The translations under genes and the position numbers were made by a program. A stretch of 64,000 bases of DNA from Butyrivibrio sp. AC2005 (lineage in GTDB: Bacteria > Bacillota > Clostridia > Lachnospirales > Lachnospiraceae). The stretch lies in contig NZ_KE384137.1 of assembly GCF_000424145.1 (NCBI RefSeq), positions 624,361 through 688,360 of the forward strand, read 5' to 3'. Positions 63,133-64,000 of the stretch are shown one piece after another (position 1 is the first letter of the stretch; each line of letters starts with the position of its first letter). Below the pieces are notes generated by a model, which was not told the DNA's origin, searched no databases, and was given only the letters and a program-made list of their open reading frames with translations.

Positions 63133-63161
63133 ATAATAGACTAGCTGAAAATAAAAATCAA
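63133..63161 (-). promoter_or_regulatory. Promoter of the riboswitch transcript
   Basis: On the minus strand, -35 TTGATT (63156-63161), 17-bp spacer, -10 TATTAT (63133-63138). The start would be near 63126, about 25 bases before the aptamer. Confidence 0.75.
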
Positions 63162-63196
63162 TAGTTAATATGCAAGTTTTGAACTTTTTTTCAAAG

Positions 63197-63231
63197 CCTC
63201 TGGAAACGCATTTTTACTGCGTTTCCAAAGG
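63197..63231 (-). terminator. Hairpin after the LPxTG gene at the window edge
   Basis: TGGAAACGCA / TGCGTTTCCA, a 10-bp stem extended by CCT/AGG with a seven-base loop. The minus strand continues CTTTGAAAAAAAG without a proper U-tract, so termination may be incomplete and some transcripts could run into the riboswitch. Confidence 0.5.
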
Positions 63232-63267
63232 ATTCAATATTTATTTGTCTTTATATGGAAAACAGTA

Positions 63268-64000
63268 TTATTTACCTTTTCTCCGTTTCCTCCTTACATA
63301 TTCCTCGCCAATAAGTGCAAAGGTTGCAAGTGCAAGTCCGCCTATTGTAAATGGTATCCTTCCGGTACCTCCGGTGGATGGCAGAGCATAGGCTTCTACT
63401 TCGTTTCTATCATTGGTTATTGTTATGGTTCCTTCATTTATACCTTGCTTATTGTTATCTGAATATTCAGCTGTGTAATAAACACTTGCTACTTCAGATA
63501 CGTAGTAGAGCCATTCGTATGTTATACCGGATTTATCTGTATAGTATTTATCCAGTTTCGTTACATTAGCATTCCATAACTCACCTTCAGTTATTGTAAC
63601 TTCCCGCCTGAATTTCGCATCCTCAGCTCCAACCCTTGCTTCTCCTGAGTCTGTAGAATTCTTAGCAACGTCAATACCCACATCCGGAGAAGAAACCTCC
63701 GCACTAATTTGCGGTGCAGAATTGTTCTCAACCGCATTGGAATTCCTTATTTGTATTGTTGTATTTCCGGTTATGGTAAAGGTTTTTGTAACCTTCTGCA
63801 CTCCTGACGTGTTCAGTTCACCACTGTAATCAACTACTTTGCCATTTTCCGTAACTGTTGTAAGATCCGACCAGTCACCATTTTTATGACTATAAAATGT
63901 TACTGTTACCTTTGATCCACTCTTTACAGAAGGAAATCCAATGTACTTCTTTATAGTGTTGTTAGGATTTCTACTGTCTATATTTACTGTATAGTAGTTT
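63268..64000 (-). CDS. C-terminal part of an LPSTG surface protein (partial)
   Basis: At least 244 codons, open through the right edge of the window, so the start is missing. The visible part is beta-rich: KSGSKVTVTFYSHKNGDWSD, then VTKTFTITGNTTIQIRN, then a Cna_B-like or pilin-like module. It ends ALPSTGGTGRIPFTIGGLAL and RRKRRKGK, a standard sortase signal. It is probably another adhesin or pilin of the same surface locus, transcribed ahead of the riboswitch unit. The LPSTGG matches the other pilins here, so the same sortase may process it. Confidence 0.85.
   Translation of the reverse strand, partial: NYYTVNIDSRNPNNTIKKYIGFPSVKSGSKVTVTFYSHKNGDWSDLTTVTENGKVVDYSGELNTSGVQKVTKTFTITGNTTIQIRNSNAVENNSAPQISAEVSSPDVGIDVAKNSTDSGEARVGAEDAKFRREVTITEGELWNANVTKLDKYYTDKSGITYEWLYYVSEVASVYYTAEYSDNNKQGINEGTITITNDRNEVEAYALPSTGGTGRIPFTIGGLALATFALIGEEYVRRKRRKGK

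Overview
The window looks like a chromosomal segment from an anaerobic, polysaccharide-using Gram-positive of the Lachnospiraceae (Butyrivibrio / Pseudobutyrivibrio / Roseburia type). This is inferred from protein families, not from a marker gene. It is moderately AT-rich, has strong AGGAGG-type ribosome binding sites, Gram-positive signal peptides and LPxTG sorting signals, a xylan alpha-glucuronidase (GH115), a flagellin-like gene, and many cyclic-di-GMP proteins. No tRNA, rRNA, CRISPR array, prophage or intact insertion sequence was seen.

Layout. 1-8.3 kb is a minus-strand housekeeping block: aminotransferase, EAL-like/HDOD protein, a structured RNA that is probably 6S RNA, Xaa-Pro aminopeptidase, citrate synthase and threonine synthase. 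8.3-13.9 kb holds an AP2/HNH-derived DNA-binding protein, ApbE, a short flagellin-like protein with a CsrA-like leader, and an EAL-PAS-GGDEF protein. 14-17.6 kb is a YtrA-type GntR/ABC/permease operon with a promoter and operator that can be read directly. 17.9-23.4 kb contains an Rpn-family nuclease and a 1512-residue mosaic secreted protein behind a leader with a strong terminator hairpin. 23.8-31.2 kb has GH115, whose ribosome binding site lies inside a 13-bp hairpin, a heterodimeric ABC exporter and a C39-like cysteine-protease homologue. 31.3-44.4 kb is mixed: a PilZ protein, a secreted papain-like protease, an acyltransferase, a fused MEMO-like/AMMECR1 protein, a zinc-ribbon membrane protein, a macrodomain-NADAR fusion, HflX, a GGDEF protein and MalQ. 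44.5-64 kb is a cell-surface region: a 1325-residue coiled-coil protein, the dipeptidase PepD, and a complete sortase-assembled pilus locus (two sortases, minor pilin, backbone pilin, 1821-residue adhesin, signal peptidase I, cytoplasmic coiled-coil protein). It ends in the 3' part of another LPxTG protein.

How it fits together. The main theme is cyclic-di-GMP linked to the cell surface. A GEMM-I (c-di-GMP-I) riboswitch with its own promoter and terminator heads the pilus region. The same window encodes an intact-looking EAL phosphodiesterase, an intact GGDEF cyclase with an I-site, a PilZ receptor and a degenerate EAL/HDOD protein. A second layer of control is suggested by a 42-bp dyad of the same length, lying exactly 19 bp from the -10 box, in front of both the signal-peptidase/pilus genes and the 1325-residue surface protein. 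Hairpins without U-tracts sit at several pilus gene junctions and could set subunit ratios.

A dispersed repeat of about 100 bp beginning CCCCTCATCCG occurs three times, and short tandem repeats overlap the stop codons of two genes. All functional calls rest on reading motifs and domains; no database search was run.
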